Shown: piece by piece, positions 25,719-35,492 of the stretch
How positions within the stretch are numbered: the stretch's first letter is position 1
How the letters are laid out: every line of letters begins with the position of its first letter
Translations under genes and position numbers: made by a program
NCBI GenBank assembly: GCA_964352735.1
Contig: CAYGTC010000014.1
Coordinates: forward strand, 1 to 64,000
Direction of reading: 5' to 3'
Source: NORP309 sp964352735
GTDB taxonomy: Bacteria > Pseudomonadota > Gammaproteobacteria > Xanthomonadales > Marinicellaceae
Length of the DNA: 64,000 nucleotides
The notes under the pieces: generated by a model
Databases searched by the model: none
What the model was told of the DNA's origin: nothing
The model's input: only the letters and a program-made list of their open reading frames with translations

Positions 25719-28700
25719 TCAATCAAAACCATTGCGAAAAATCAAATCACTGGCATCAATTAACTCTAATTTAATCATCAAACCATCATGATCACTCATC
25801 GCCAATGGCTGTGTAAAATCACCAGCAAATTTTCGCGGTGCATCGACATTGCCTCTGACAAAAGCGGTCTCTGATAATAAATTCAAGGCAGCATCATTTA
25901 TCAAAACATGATCTAATGCCTGAATAATACCCCTGAAAATGAAGGAATACCTTTGTTCTGGATCCAATAGTGTGACTGCATTGGTCAACGGTGGATCGAC
26001 TGGGTTAATGATGGTTACACCATCGCTGTGCAACAAATTTTTCTCCGGTTCAATGATGCCTGATATTTCACCAATCATATCAGCATAACCATCAGAAAAC
26101 TCAAAGTCGTTAAAGTCACCAATAACAGCCAAAGGCACATCTGGTGCCGCACTTTGGATATCTTGCACCATTTGTGCGACAGACAAGGATTGTTCAAAAT
26201 GCTTGTTGCGTATGCGCTCACGATCCGAACCAGTGATACCACTGCGAGAACGCAAATGCACGCCTATAACATTGACTTCTTGAACCAGTGAACCAAAAGA
26301 TACTGTGGCATTAATCCACAATGGCGGCCTGTCATGTAATTTTGCATTGGTACCACCAAATTGCAAGGTTTCGTCTGCGCCCAATTGTGTAATGGTAATA
26401 TCACTGACGGTTTGTTTTGCCAAAATACCAATGTCAATGCCGCCAAAATCATTGCCCTCAACCAAATGAGCCGTATATTGAAGATTGCTATTATCCACAT
26501 TAATGCGATCAGCGATGGCTTGTACTGCATTCAGGTTCTCTATTTCAGTCAACACCAAAATATCTGGGCTTTTCATAGATTCCCGAATATAAAGCGATGC
26601 CTGTCCAACACGCGCATTGAAAGTTTCTGTTGTGGTACTGTCTTCTTGAAAATCATCAATATCAGGATCATCGACATCATCAAAAAATCGGAACATATTT
26701 TGTGTAGCTATGGTCAACTCAGATGAAAATGGCTCGACAATAGGTTCTATTGCTTGTAGATTCATAGAAAATTGAAATGGCCATAATTCATAATCATTAA
26801 ACTGGTAAGCCAGTACGCCTGTCGCAGTAAAAGTTGAACCACCGTTGATTTCAAATGGTGGCAAACCCAATGCATCAACATCCAATTCAAAAATTTCTGG
26901 ATTTTCATCAAAAATATCAGGCATATAATTCGGATCATCAAATAACCCTGCCTCATTAATAAAGCTCAATTCAACACCTGGTTCACGTATGGCCTTTTGA
27001 CCTGTAGCCGTAACAATCGCCTCCGCATTTTCATCCCCATTAAATGATTGCGATCCACTGTTGGCAACGCCATTGGCAACATGAATCAACATGCCCTCAT
27101 AACATTCAAATTCATGGGTACAAGACGGCATCAAAGAGTCTTGAGAAGGTGTATTTTCATCAAATTCAACAATTGTTGGCATGGGCTGCCCCTGCGCTGT
27201 AACGGTCAAACCTGAAACTGAGGTCAATTCGGTAAAATCAAAAAACTCCACAACAAAAGCTCTTAAATCAACCAAATCGCCCTGTTCTGCTGAGTCTGCT
27301 TCACCTGTAAATACAAAAATACCATTGGATGTATTGATGTCACCATCATCTCTTGCATCAGGTGTTTGTATGAAGAAACCTGAATCAGCGACCGCTGTTA
27401 CCACATTGTCTTGTAATCGTACAAAAGTATTTTCCATCGGTGACAATAAGCCGTTGCCCTGAATTTCGAAAATTTCAGATACTGGTTCGATTATCGTAAA
27501 TGAAAAATTATAATCACCACCTGCGATACCATTTTGATCACCATCGAGCAAATCTGCATCACCATCTATGTCGGTGACTTGATCACCTATGACAGTAACA
27601 TTACAAACCGTACCTTGCGCCACTGTATTGGCTGGTGTAATGGTAACGGAAGCCACATCATTAGCCGGTAAACCTGAGGCAATTGCAACCGCACCATCAC
27701 AATCAATACTGAGTGCACTGGCAGTCAAATTAACATTTTCTGTGAAATTCAAGTCAATGGTAAAATCCTGTGGTACCAGCACCGCATCATCAGCTGGGGT
27801 GGTTGTGGATATTTCTGCTAATTGATCACTGGCCACTGTAAAAGAAAATTGAAAGTCATCGCCTGCCATACCATCGCCATTGCCATCCAACTGTTGACTC
27901 ATCATACCGAGGTCTGTAATGTTTGCTGCAAGCAATGTCACTTGACACATATTTGACGCTGGCCAGGGATTATCTGGAGTGATTTTATACACAGTAGGCC
28001 CTGAATCTTTGGATAATGTAAATGTTTGGATCAGACCATTACAAACAATAGCAAATGAAGAGACATCAGCATTAACAGACTCAGAAAATTCAACCGTAAT
28101 CATAGTATTCAACCCAACCGCAACACTGCCATCGCCAGGAAAAACCTGATTCACTTTGGGCGCTTCATCCACTAACATTTGCCCTGTATTAACCATACCC
28201 ATGGTTGCCAACGCAGGTGTTTGCCAAGTAAAACTGGCCGCATTAGAGCCTGTGCCTGATAATTGCAAAGACTGATCTGCTGTAGTGCCGGATGATTCAG
28301 ATACACCAATATCAATACTGGTCATACCAGCAGCTGGCCCGCCAGCAGCTGTAAAACTGCCTTCATAAGAAATGAATTCGACAACAACGCCGTTATTGGT
28401 CAATGCAATTCCATCTGGTGCTCCATTTTGCATACTGGGGGTTAGTTTGGAATAAACGGTAAAACCACCTTGTGATTCACCCACATCGAAAGTGTCCAAT
28501 GTTTTGATGTTATTTGTGTTATAAACATTACCTGATGAAGAACTGCCATTGTAAAAAAGCACTTCAATATCAGCCAATGATCCAGTAAAAGTATCTTCAA
28601 CAACAACTTCAACAAACTCATTTTGATCTGCACTTGCGTTATCGTAGTGAAATTCATTGATCCACATTTCTTGTGAAGCAACAACAATAGGAAAACTAAG

Positions 28701-28733
28701 AATAATAAACGGAATGATTTTTTTATATAACAT
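25719..28733 (-). CDS. ExeM/NucH-type secreted nuclease of the endonuclease/exonuclease/phosphatase fold
   Basis: 1004 residues from ATG 28733, which gives the signal peptide MLYKKIIPFIILSFPIVVAS; a 17-residue longer start is possible. Order: lamin-tail-like domain (WINEFHYDN, about 22-190), two SbsA-like Ig domains (starting V-F-P-G-D-G-S-V-A and T-T-P-A-D-D-A-V), an OB-like domain (EIQGNGLLSP), then the catalytic domain (TIATQNMFRF, LTEIEN, GVHLRSR, AVIGDFND, SDHDGLM). The catalytic set Asn, Glu, Asp-x-Asn and Asp-His is present. It probably degrades extracellular DNA for phosphate or nutrients. The C-terminus DLIFRNGFD is a short tag shared in type with another protein here. Confidence 0.88.
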   Translation of the reverse strand: MLYKKIIPFIILSFPIVVASQEMWINEFHYDNASADQNEFVEVVVEDTFTGSLADIEVLFYNGSSSSGNVYNTNNIKTLDTFDVGESQGGFTVYSKLTPSMQNGAPDGIALTNNGVVVEFISYEGSFTAAGGPAAGMTSIDIGVSESSGTTADQSLQLSGTGSNAASFTWQTPALATMGMVNTGQMLVDEAPKVNQVFPGDGSVAVGLNTMITVEFSESVNADVSSFAIVCNGLIQTFTLSKDSGPTVYKITPDNPWPASNMCQVTLLAANITDLGMMSQQLDGNGDGMAGDDFQFSFTVASDQLAEISTTTPADDAVLVPQDFTIDLNFTENVNLTASALSIDCDGAVAIASGLPANDVASVTITPANTVAQGTVCNVTVIGDQVTDIDGDADLLDGDQNGIAGGDYNFSFTIIEPVSEIFEIQGNGLLSPMENTFVRLQDNVVTAVADSGFFIQTPDARDDGDINTSNGIFVFTGEADSAEQGDLVDLRAFVVEFFDFTELTSVSGLTVTAQGQPMPTIVEFDENTPSQDSLMPSCTHEFECYEGMLIHVANGVANSGSQSFNGDENAEAIVTATGQKAIREPGVELSFINEAGLFDDPNYMPDIFDENPEIFELDVDALGLPPFEINGGSTFTATGVLAYQFNDYELWPFQFSMNLQAIEPIVEPFSSELTIATQNMFRFFDDVDDPDIDDFQEDSTTTETFNARVGQASLYIRESMKSPDILVLTEIENLNAVQAIADRINVDNSNLQYTAHLVEGNDFGGIDIGILAKQTVSDITITQLGADETLQFGGTNAKLHDRPPLWINATVSFGSLVQEVNVIGVHLRSRSGITGSDRERIRNKHFEQSLSVAQMVQDIQSAAPDVPLAVIGDFNDFEFSDGYADMIGEISGIIEPEKNLLHSDGVTIINPVDPPLTNAVTLLDPEQRYSFIFRGIIQALDHVLINDAALNLLSETAFVRGNVDAPRKFAGDFTQPLAMSDHDGLMIKLELIDASDLIFRNGFD

Positions 28734-28902
28734 GATAATAATTGCGCTGGTTTTGATTACTGTGATTGGAAGCAGGAGTGACATTATTCTACACCAACAT
28801 CCATTATTAAACCGATTTAGCTTAATAAAACTAGCGATTGAAGCAAAAATATTACCAATAAATCACTCAATCGTTACAATATTGTCATGAAACAAGTTAA
28901 TT

Positions 28903-29274
28903 TTAACTGTTATTTTTTTGCGACTTATATTTCCGTTTATTTTGTAACATCAAAATTCTCACAACAACATATAAAGCAAAACCCAACATGACAGGGTTGA
29001 TCCCCCAATGATTGATTAAGTTGACCTGAAAACCATAATCCATGGCTTTTAAATAATCCCATATCATCGGCACCACGCCGAACAAAGCAATGGCTATGGC
29101 CACATAACTGAGCATTTTTAACCGATAATTTCGATCCCGGTAAGCCCTAAATTGTTTGATTCTCAGTCTTTCAAGTTCATTTTCACCTTGATCAAAGGAG
29201 TATTCACAATTGCTACAAGTCGACAATTTATCAGAAATCTTTTTTTGACATGAAGGGCAAGTCATCAACGCCAT
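28903..29274 (-). CDS. Zinc-ribbon membrane protein, unknown function
   Basis: 123 residues. A four-cysteine ribbon (CPSCQKKI and CSNCEYSF, residues 6-23) is followed by a basic, charged linker and two membrane segments (about 55-75 and 93-110), then a lysine-rich tail. Such zinc-ribbon plus transmembrane proteins are common and uncharacterised. It is divergent from pyruvate kinase with about 95 bp between them. Confidence 0.65.
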   Translation of the reverse strand: MALMTCPSCQKKISDKLSTCSNCEYSFDQGENELERLRIKQFRAYRDRNYRLKMLSYVAIAIALFGVVPMIWDYLKAMDYGFQVNLINHWGINPVMLGFALYVVVRILMLQNKRKYKSQKNNS

Positions 29275-29370
29275 AGTAAATTACCAAATCAATTTTATTT
29301 CATAATAGTTTAACAATTCCCTCATAAAATGGGTAAACTATCTGGCAAATAATACAAGAAATCTAAAGAA

Positions 29371-30798
29371 GTGAAAGATCATAAAACAAAAATCGTCGCC
29401 ACACTTGGTCCAGCTAGCCATTCACCACAAATCATCCGCCAATTAATAGAAGCGGGAGTCAATGTTTTCAGGCTCAATTTTTCACATGGCAGCCACGAAC
29501 AACACCAGATCACTTATGAAAACATCAGAACCGCAGCCAAAGACATGGGGAAAGTTATTGGCATATTATTGGATTTACAGGGTCCCAAAATCAGAGTCGG
29601 AAAATTTGATAAACAAGCCATTACCTTAACCGAAGGCCAAATATTCTGTTTATCGTGTGAACAAGATGAAGCCCTTGGTACTCAAGAAAAAGTCAGTGTC
29701 AGCTATAAAGACCTCTATAAAGACGTCAAGAAAGGTGATACTTTATTATTCGATGACGGCAAACTCAAAGTCACTGTTAAAGAAGTCCGTGGCAAAAATA
29801 TAAAAACCACAGTAGTCAGAGGCGGCATACTCAGTAACAACAAAGGCATCAATATTCCAACAGCCAATCTCTCTGTAGCTGCCATGACAAAAAAAGACAT
29901 TGCCGACCTGGCTTTTGGTGCCAGTCTAGGTGTTGACTGGGTGGCTTTGAGTTTTGTCAGAACACATGAAGATTTATTACTGGCAAGACACTACCTCAAA
30001 TTACACAATTCACATGCTAAATTAATGGCCAAAATCGAAAAACCTGGCGCTGTTAAAAACATTAATGACATCATAGCAACAGCCGATGGCATCATGATTG
30101 CCCGTGGAGACTTGGGTGTCGAGTTGTCTCCGCAAGAAGTCCCCATGTTACAGAAACGTTTGATTCGAAAATCCCGTCAAGTGGGCAAACCTGTTGTTAC
30201 TGCGACTCAAATGCTAGAAACCATGACCGATTGCCCTGTGCCAACCAGAGCTGAGGCCAATGACGTCGCTAATGCCATATTTGATGGTACTGATGCCATC
30301 ATGCTTTCTGCAGAAACCGCTGTTGGGAAATTTCCAGTTGAAGCCGTAACCACCATGAGAACCATCGCCAATACTGTTGAGAAAGACCCTGAGTACATAT
30401 CGCGCATGATAGCCAGACACATGCCAACTGAAGAAGATACTCCCGATGCAGTGGCAGCTGCGGCTTGCGATATTGCTTCAAATATCTCGGCCAAAGTCAT
30501 GTGTTGTTTCAGTAGTTCAGGAGCAACGGCTTTAAGGGTGGCTCGCAATCGAATACAAACCAATGTTATCGCCATCTCCCCCAATATCGAATCCTGCCAT
30601 CAGCTGACCATCAGTTGGGGCATTCATCCAATTTTATCACCTGATCCAGAAAGCATTGAAGACATGGTGTGTATTGCAGAATCAACAGTCAGTCAATGTC
30701 AAGCTGCAAATACTGGTGACAGATATGTTATCACCGCTGGTGTTCCTTTTGGTCAAGCTGGTACCACAAATATCATTAGGGTTGAAATATTAGGGTAA
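29371..30798 (+). CDS. pyk: Pyruvate kinase
   Basis: 475 residues, usual length. It converts phosphoenolpyruvate and ADP to pyruvate and ATP. Motifs: TKIVATLGPAS at the start, FRLNFSHGSH, LLDLQGPKIRVG, the active-site lysine in KIEKPGAVKNI, MIARGDLGVELSPQEVP and TATQMLETM. The C-terminal regulatory domain is present. The frame starts at GTG 29371, with AAAGAA just upstream; no ATG in frame fits the family start better. Confidence 0.95.
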   Translation: MKDHKTKIVATLGPASHSPQIIRQLIEAGVNVFRLNFSHGSHEQHQITYENIRTAAKDMGKVIGILLDLQGPKIRVGKFDKQAITLTEGQIFCLSCEQDEALGTQEKVSVSYKDLYKDVKKGDTLLFDDGKLKVTVKEVRGKNIKTTVVRGGILSNNKGINIPTANLSVAAMTKKDIADLAFGASLGVDWVALSFVRTHEDLLLARHYLKLHNSHAKLMAKIEKPGAVKNINDIIATADGIMIARGDLGVELSPQEVPMLQKRLIRKSRQVGKPVVTATQMLETMTDCPVPTRAEANDVANAIFDGTDAIMLSAETAVGKFPVEAVTTMRTIANTVEKDPEYISRMIARHMPTEEDTPDAVAAAACDIASNISAKVMCCFSSSGATALRVARNRIQTNVIAISPNIESCHQLTISWGIHPILSPDPESIEDMVCIAESTVSQCQAANTGDRYVITAGVPFGQAGTTNIIRVEILG

Positions 30799-31208
30799 CA
30801 GACCATTTTAAGTTCATTCCAATTGATTAAGATATCACCATAAGGTATTACTTTTTTTCATAGGTTTTGTTTTGATTTTACATGTGCTATGCAAAAAGAC
30901 TGTGCGAGTCGTTATGTGAATTAAAACAATCTTCTCTTAAATGTTTATTGATTTAAATTTTAGCGTTCTTCAAGTAACAACCTATACTTATACTTGACCT
31001 TAATTTACTGATTTAGTTGGCAGTCTTACTACGGCTAATACGTTTTATTTTTGTGTTTTTTACTTTGTTTATTTCAAGAAACGAAAAATACCACAAAAAT
31101 TTAATGACACCATAAAATAAAAAAGACCTGACTGAGGTGATAACATATGGGGAAGCATCACTCAGTCAGGCCTTATTAACCATTTATAAAAAATTTAACT
31201 CATATATT
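30799..31208. other. Intergenic region after pyruvate kinase
   Basis: 410 bp, AT-rich, between convergent genes. Its right end carries the strong terminator of the spondin gene (31123-31174). In the left 300 bp I see no gene, no strong hairpin and no repeat. Confidence 0.5.
31123..31174 (-). terminator. Terminator of the double-spondin gene
   Basis: Long hairpin: the core CCTGACTGAG pairs perfectly with CTCAGTCAGG (31161-31170), extended by GTGAT/ATCA and AAG/CTT with single mismatches, 15-nt loop. On the minus strand it is followed by TCTTTTTTATTTTA. It lies 35 nt past the stop. Confidence 0.8.
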
Positions 31209-33068
31209 TTATAATTGGCATGCTCCTTTAAAGTCAACTGGACCTGTTGTTAATCTTTGAACATCATATGAACCTGATCCAAAGTTACCATCAATAGAGT
31301 TGAAGCTTATTGTCGCTGTGGTACAGCTGGTGAACTTGACACTGACTTGACCCCAAGGTGTAACGACCACATCATCTGAATCAAATGCCGAACCAAAGCT
31401 TGCGCCATCTGTAATGCTCATATCAGCCAATATGGTATCACCAACAACTGGGCCAGTACCAACCAACCATCTTTGTGTGGCTGATCCCGTTGCATCATAG
31501 GTATACCATGTAACAACACCTCTGGTTCCACCTTCGCCATCGCCTGTCACTTCAACCAAGAAACCCTCACCATTTCTTTCGCTGTTGAACCATGTACCGC
31601 TGAATGAACCATCGACTAAGCGCGAAATCTCAACTTCAGCAACTTTAAACCCTGATCTGGTGAAATCAGCATTTTCATCAAAACTGAAGCCTGGAGGGTT
31701 TGTACCACCTAAGAATACTTGTGGAGTTCCATCAGGATTGCCTTCAGAACCATTGAAACCAGGATGTACCGCAATATTGTCTTGTGTGGTTACACCTGTA
31801 TTTGGAGCAGATTGGTTAAAGAATGCGGCATCTGATTCTGTGTTTTCTTCAGTACCGGCATCTCTGACTTGAGAACCATAAATGGTAAATGATACAGGCC
31901 CTGCAAAGTTGCCATTGTCATAGAATAACTTATGCGCTTTTGGATCAGCATTGGCCACGAATGCATCATTAGATGGCAAGATCATGGTTGCGTATGAGAA
32001 ATACTGATTGGCTGCAGGATCTAACTCAAATACCGATTGTGTCGCCAAACCTGGATCAAATAACGGTGCACCAGCAAAACCTTCTGGATTAGTAATTACC
32101 GTATCAAAACCAGCACCACCAACGGCAGCAAATTCTTCACTAATTACAGCATTGTTACCGTCTTCAGCTAAGGCTTCTAAACCAGGTGAAGCAGGAGAAC
32201 CCGAGTCATAAATGTCAAACTCACCATCATGGAAAGCCGCCCAGAAAGGTGTTAAGAAAGTACCATTCTCAGCAGCACTGTTTTTAATGGTTACTCTTAC
32301 CGGCGTGGTATTTTTAGAAATCGTTACACGCATGATAGGATATGTTCCTCTAGAAAAATCACCATTAACCGCATCAATCACATCACCTGTGGCAACAGTG
32401 CCCCCCAGAATATTAACAGGCGCTCCTTCAGGATTGGCAAATGAACCATTAAAACCAGGGTGATTGCTGATCACATCTGATGTCATAACGCCTGTATCAG
32501 GAGCAGTTTGGTTCAGAAAAGCGGCATCTGATTCTGTGTTTTCTTCTGTTCCTGCATCACGAACCTGCGTACCATAAACCGTGAATGAAAATGGTCCAAC
32601 AAATTCACCATTTTCATCAAATATTGGATGTGCTACTGGATTGCCATTGGCAATGAACGCATCGTTTGATGGAATGACCATGGTCGCATAACTGAAGTAT
32701 TTTTGTGTGGTTTCATCTAAATCAAAAACCATGCTTGAAGAACTACCAGGTTCAAAAACCGGTGCAGGGCCATCGGGATTTGCGATGGTTGCATCTTGAC
32801 CACTTTGGGTGGCTTGTGCGAAAAGTGCACTCAAGTCAGCGGTGTTGCCATCTTCAGCGATTCTTTCAATACCCACCGATGCAGGTGTGCCATTGTCATA
32901 ACTGTTAAAACTTCCATCATGGAAGCCAACCCAAACTGGCGTGACAAAAACACCACCTTCAGGGGTAACCAAATCAATTTGCACTTTAACCTCTGTGGCC
33001 TGCGACGAAAAAGTTGCTGCCATTGCTGCTGGTAAAAGTAGTTTTTTGAATATATTAGAGTTCTTCAT
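31209..33068 (-). CDS. Secreted protein with two spondin_N domains
   Basis: 619 residues. The signal peptide ends near FSSQA. Two consecutive copies (about 27-240 and 255-465) share TPxWxxFHDGxF-x-x-YDxGxPAS, DFAT-like acidic turns, YFSYATMxxPSNDAF and TVYGxQVRDAGTEENTESDAA, the spondin_N pattern of a calcium-binding beta-sandwich. A separate C-terminal domain (about 475-619) starts G-T-W-F-N-S-E-R-N-G-E-G-F and ends with a Cys pair; similar modules end many secreted proteins of this bacterial group. AGAGGAAGAA precedes the ATG as a good ribosome-binding site. Probably a surface or matrix protein. Confidence 0.82.
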   Translation of the reverse strand: MKNSNIFKKLLLPAAMAATFSSQATEVKVQIDLVTPEGGVFVTPVWVGFHDGSFNSYDNGTPASVGIERIAEDGNTADLSALFAQATQSGQDATIANPDGPAPVFEPGSSSSMVFDLDETTQKYFSYATMVIPSNDAFIANGNPVAHPIFDENGEFVGPFSFTVYGTQVRDAGTEENTESDAAFLNQTAPDTGVMTSDVISNHPGFNGSFANPEGAPVNILGGTVATGDVIDAVNGDFSRGTYPIMRVTISKNTTPVRVTIKNSAAENGTFLTPFWAAFHDGEFDIYDSGSPASPGLEALAEDGNNAVISEEFAAVGGAGFDTVITNPEGFAGAPLFDPGLATQSVFELDPAANQYFSYATMILPSNDAFVANADPKAHKLFYDNGNFAGPVSFTIYGSQVRDAGTEENTESDAAFFNQSAPNTGVTTQDNIAVHPGFNGSEGNPDGTPQVFLGGTNPPGFSFDENADFTRSGFKVAEVEISRLVDGSFSGTWFNSERNGEGFLVEVTGDGEGGTRGVVTWYTYDATGSATQRWLVGTGPVVGDTILADMSITDGASFGSAFDSDDVVVTPWGQVSVKFTSCTTATISFNSIDGNFGSGSYDVQRLTTGPVDFKGACQL

Positions 33069-33265
33069 TTCTTCCTCTCTTCATTAAAGTGGCAGTCATT
33101 AAAACATATCGACCTCACAGGATAATCATACAACTATCACGAAACTATCACTTTAAAGCCATAATAGAAAAGACTTTAAGATTAAAGTGAATCAGTTCAC
33201 ATATTCATGAATCACAATGGTTTCAGTGATATAATTTTGACTACTTCAAAACAAAAAATTGAATC

Positions 33266-34543
33266 ATGAAATCAATATTTGCTTTATCATTAATGTGCAC
33301 TTTATTTTCTTCACCTCTCACATTTGCCAAGACACAAGTCATTAAGGCTGCTGCCTATGTGGATGTCAGAAAAGGAAAATTGGTCAAACCAGCCAATATT
33401 GTTATAAACCAAGGCATCATCACAGCGATCAACCCAGATGTTTTGCCTGAGCAATACACCACCATTGATTTGCAACAAAAAATCATCCTGCCTGGGTTAA
33501 TGGATATGCATACCCACATCGATTTGGACTTTGATGGAGGTTTTGATGAAATCATAACCAAAGAAAACGCCAGCAAAGGTGCCATAAGGGCCACAATGAA
33601 TGCCGAAAAAACCCTCATGGCAGGGTTCACCACCATCAGAAATGTTGGTCAAGGACACATTACAACAGATTTGGTAAATGTTGCAGTAGCGGAAGCTTCT
33701 GAAGAAGGTTGGATTAAAGCCCCAAGAATTATTGCTGCTGGCCATATGATCAGCATTACTGGCGGTCACGGAGACCTGACATTGGGATTTTCTGAAGAGT
33801 TAATCGACGTTGGTCCAGAACTGGGGATTGTTAATGGCCCTATGGAAGCTTTGGCTGCGACCAGATATCAAATCAAACACGGCGCGAAAGTCATCAAAAT
33901 TCATGCCACTGCAGGTGTATTGTCATTAGAAAACTCTGTCGGTGCCCAACAACTCAGTGATGAAGAAATGCGCACCATAGTTCAAGAGGCAGCGAGACAT
34001 GATATTCGTGTGGCAGCACATGCCCATGGTACACAGGGCATCATCGCTGCGATTAATGCAGGTGTGAACTCTATTGAACACGGCTCATTAATCGATGAAA
34101 AAGCAATGAAACTGATGAAACAGAAAAACGTTTTTCTTGTACCAACATCAGGATTAGTAGACAACGTGCTATCAAGCACAGATAAAATGCATCCCAAAAC
34201 CGTCAAAAAAGCGCAATATGTTTTACCATTGGCGCAAAAAAACCTGACCAAAGTCATTAAATCAGGTGTCAAAATAGCTCTGGGCACAGACTCACCATTG
34301 ATACCTCATGGACAAAATGCCGATGAACTGTTTGCCATGGTGGACAGAGGCATGAACAATGTTCAAGCTTTACAAGCTGCCACCATTAATCCTGCCGAAC
34401 TTCTGGGCATGGACAACCTTGGCGAAATAAAAGTTGGTCATTTGGCAGATATTATTGCGGTTGATGCGGATCCAATACAAAACCTCAAAACATTAAAATC
34501 GGTTAATTTTGTAATGAAAGCTGGCACCATCTATAAACAATAA
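33266..34543 (+). CDS. Secreted amidohydrolase (imidazolonepropionase/Xaa-Pro-dipeptidase-like)
   Basis: 425 residues with a signal peptide (cleavage near LTFA21). The metal-dependent amidohydrolase barrel is complete: MHTHID (first metal His pair), the carboxylated lysine in AKVIKIHATAG, AAHAHG, SIEHGS and the aspartate in ALGTDSPLIPHG. The C-terminal L-G-x-x-K-V-G-H-L-A-D-I-I-A segment is typical of this subgroup. Relatives hydrolyse N-acyl or dipeptide substrates in the periplasm; the substrate here cannot be told from the sequence. Confidence 0.85.
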   Translation: MKSIFALSLMCTLFSSPLTFAKTQVIKAAAYVDVRKGKLVKPANIVINQGIITAINPDVLPEQYTTIDLQQKIILPGLMDMHTHIDLDFDGGFDEIITKENASKGAIRATMNAEKTLMAGFTTIRNVGQGHITTDLVNVAVAEASEEGWIKAPRIIAAGHMISITGGHGDLTLGFSEELIDVGPELGIVNGPMEALAATRYQIKHGAKVIKIHATAGVLSLENSVGAQQLSDEEMRTIVQEAARHDIRVAAHAHGTQGIIAAINAGVNSIEHGSLIDEKAMKLMKQKNVFLVPTSGLVDNVLSSTDKMHPKTVKKAQYVLPLAQKNLTKVIKSGVKIALGTDSPLIPHGQNADELFAMVDRGMNNVQALQAATINPAELLGMDNLGEIKVGHLADIIAVDADPIQNLKTLKSVNFVMKAGTIYKQ

Positions 34544-34562
34544 CGAAAAAACCACACTCTAT

Positions 34563-34596
34563 CCCATTGTCATTTTGAGTGTCAAATGACAATGGG
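34563..34596. terminator. Perfect 13-bp hairpin between convergent genes
   Basis: CCCATTGTCATTT (34563-34575) pairs perfectly with 34584-34596, 8-nt loop. It lies 19 nt after the amidohydrolase stop and 23 nt before the end of the leftward gene, so it may act for both strands, though the T tracts are weak. Confidence 0.6.
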
Positions 34597-34619
34597 AGGA
34601 ATCTTTTCAAGATACCCGG

Positions 34620-35492
34620 TTATTCAAAACCGTTGACGAATATAAAGTCAGAGACCAAGGGAAACAAGCTGAAATCAATACCCTCTCTGCTTTCCTGCTC
34701 AGTTAATTGGATTGGTTGCGCATCAAAAGGATCACAAATACCAGAATAACAAGGGTCTCCTGCATAAGTAGAGTCGATTAAAACATCAAAACTACTTGTC
34801 GTTAAATAATAGGTACCAGCTGCCAGCCCAGATGTGTGGTATTGACCACTGTCATTTGTGGTGAAACTGCCCAAATAATCGCTGTCTTGATTATAAACGT
34901 TAATCAACACATCACTGATCGGAGAACCCAGTATCTGGTCAGTAACTTTACCACTGATACTTGCTCCTTGAGACATTGAAATATCCAAAAGAGGATCGAT
35001 AACATTGGTTTCAGATAATACTATGGGCGTACCGGATAAAATGTCACAACCTGCTGCTGGGCATAACATACCATCATACAAAATATCTAGCCAACCCTGT
35101 CCAATGATGGGCCTAAAGCCTGCAAAAGGTAAATTTGAACCATTGTTGGTAACGGCAAAATAAGTCCCCGCTGGTAAACCACTGACTAAGAAACTACCAA
35201 TAGGATCATTGCTTCCATCACTTGTCGTAGCCCAATCAGCAAACTTAACAGTGCCATCACCCATGTCTTTATAGACTAAAACATGAACATTCGGTATGGG
35301 ATTTGTTGTGGCAACATCTCTAATGGTTCCAGAAAACCCCAATCCAGAAGTTAAGGCAAAATCTATGCCTGAAGTGGTCTCATCAACTGCCACATTAACA
35401 TCTGCGGTGGTTAAATCACAAGCCAATCCAGGACAGGCTATATCATTATATTTTTCATTGACATAATGCCCTGTCAAGACACCTGCAAACAT
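34620..35492 (-). pseudogene. 3' part of a frameshifted carboxypeptidase-regulatory-like repeat protein
   Basis: The frame gives 290 residues from an internal ATG and has no signal peptide. It holds further CarboxypepD_reg/Cna-B-like units (GFSGTIRD...GSFLVSGLPAGTYF and ASISGKVTD...GQYHTSGLAAGTYYL), each followed by a Cys-containing C-[SP]-x-x-x-C-D strand, and ends in DFIFVNGFE. Its start lies inside the end of the upstream frame (18-nt overlap, shifted frame). The missing G-T-Y-F end of one repeat is found in this frame, so this is the continuation of the gene at 35474-36946. A single extra base near 35500-35512 would join the two. Confidence 0.75.
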
